Source of the DNA: Verrucomicrobiota bacterium
GTDB lineage: Bacteria > Verrucomicrobiota > Verrucomicrobiia > Limisphaerales > VHDF01
DNA length: 64,000 bases
Assembly: GCA_016871495.1 (NCBI GenBank)
Contig: VHDF01000009.1
Coordinates: 16,882 to 80,881 of the forward strand
Direction of reading: 5' to 3'
Positions within the stretch are counted from its first letter, which is position 1. Each line of letters begins with the position of its first letter. Below, one piece after another: positions 63,787 to 64,000 of the stretch. The notes beneath the pieces were generated by a model. It ran no database searches and was not told the DNA's origin. It saw only the letters and a program-made list of their open reading frames with translations. The translations under genes and the position numbers were made by a program.

Positions 63787-64000
63787 TCAGGATGAGCCGA
63801 CCTGGCGGTAGATGAGACGGAGTTGGGTGGTCGGAAAGACGGTTTCTGTTTCAGTGAGGAGGATGCACATCTGGTGGATGGCGGCGTCCTGCAGCGTGTA
63901 ATGCTCACGCGTATGTCGCAACAGTCCCTCCGACAGCAGCGCAGGCAAGGCCAGCAGGACTCCCCCGTTGGCGACATCATCGGCGGCGGCAAACTCCAAG
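63787..64000 (-). mobile_element. Transposase-like gene fragment with adjacent element end (runs off window)
   Basis: Minus-strand codons read from the window edge to TGA 63787: GGVLLALPALLSEGLLRHTR, then EHYTLQDAAIHQMCILLTET and VFPTTQLRLIYRQVGSS. The GGVLLALPALL segment recalls a widespread PVC/proteobacterial transposase group. The C-terminal words match the relic at 20973-21020. TCAGACATCCTGACCT at 63762-63777, about 10 bp beyond the stop, repeats the inverted end of that relic, so this is probably the terminal inverted repeat of the same element. The N-terminal-like and C-terminal-like parts lie close together, hinting at an internal deletion. Whether the full copy beyond the edge is intact cannot be seen. 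Confidence 0.5.

Overview
The window is about 64 kb of GC-rich DNA from a Gram-negative member of the PVC group, most likely Verrucomicrobiota (a Pedosphaera/Limisphaerales-like lineage). This is inferred from gene content. The signs are paired DUF1549/DUF1553 and DUF1501 proteins with Tat signals, a PVC-type CxxCH dehydrogenase-like protein, a CotH/lamin-tail giant protein, Kdo/LPS-export genes and System II cytochrome c assembly. No rRNA, tRNA, CRISPR array, prophage or intact transposon was found. Few genes have a clear Shine-Dalgarno, so several starts rest on homology, overlap with the upstream stop, or exclusion of repeat-derived N-termini.

Layout. 1-5.1 kb: DUF1553 then DUF1501, minus strand. 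5.6-13.1 kb: nucleoside-type MFS permease, Rho, a three-enzyme fusion (LMW phosphatase, RpiB, SHMT), and a second MFS transporter. 13.1-20.9 kb: methyltransferase, sigma/anti-sigma pair, TMEM260-like membrane glycosyltransferase with TPRs, Rieske oxygenase plus FAD amine oxidase. 20.9-23.3 kb: decayed mobile DNA, a small propeller protein and repeats. 23.3-31.8 kb: small secreted protein, an ATGA-coupled three-gene operon (PVC heme protein, cysteine hydrolase, deacetylase), a basic winged-helix protein, FdhD and a hydroxyacid dehydrogenase. 32.1-36.3 kb: lipoprotein-ResB-CcsA operon. 36.4-39.8 kb: kdsA-lptA-lptB operon, minus strand. 40.4-45.5 kb: serS, glgA, polX. 46.2-53.5 kb: DUF6807 protein, esterase, ApbE lipoprotein, a lone DUF1501 protein, UreF-like protein and Na+/solute symporter. 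53.6-60.2 kb: 1673-residue CotH protein and a dimethylformamidase-like protein. 60.7-63.8 kb: Ala/Pro-rich tail-anchored protein, thioredoxin, GspF-like protein, class V aminotransferase. The right edge holds a transposase-like fragment.

The most distinctive structure is a set of intergenic repeats, called here A, B, C and D. A is exactly 130 bp in all three copies; B and C are 206-225 bp; D is 138-278 bp. Their interiors differ, but the ends belong to one inverted-end family resembling GTGCATCC-N-GAAGTTGTCGG. They are strongly palindromic and MITE/REPIN-like. They occur mostly as pairs of two different types side by side (A+B, D+A, B+C, C+D, A+C), with two singletons and one solo end. I recognise no published family.

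Functionally the window mixes envelope biogenesis (Kdo, LPS export, membrane glycosyltransferase), cytochrome maturation, core metabolism and translation (SHMT, RpiB, SerRS, GlgA, Rho, thioredoxin), and secreted catabolic or surface proteins typical of environmental PVC bacteria.
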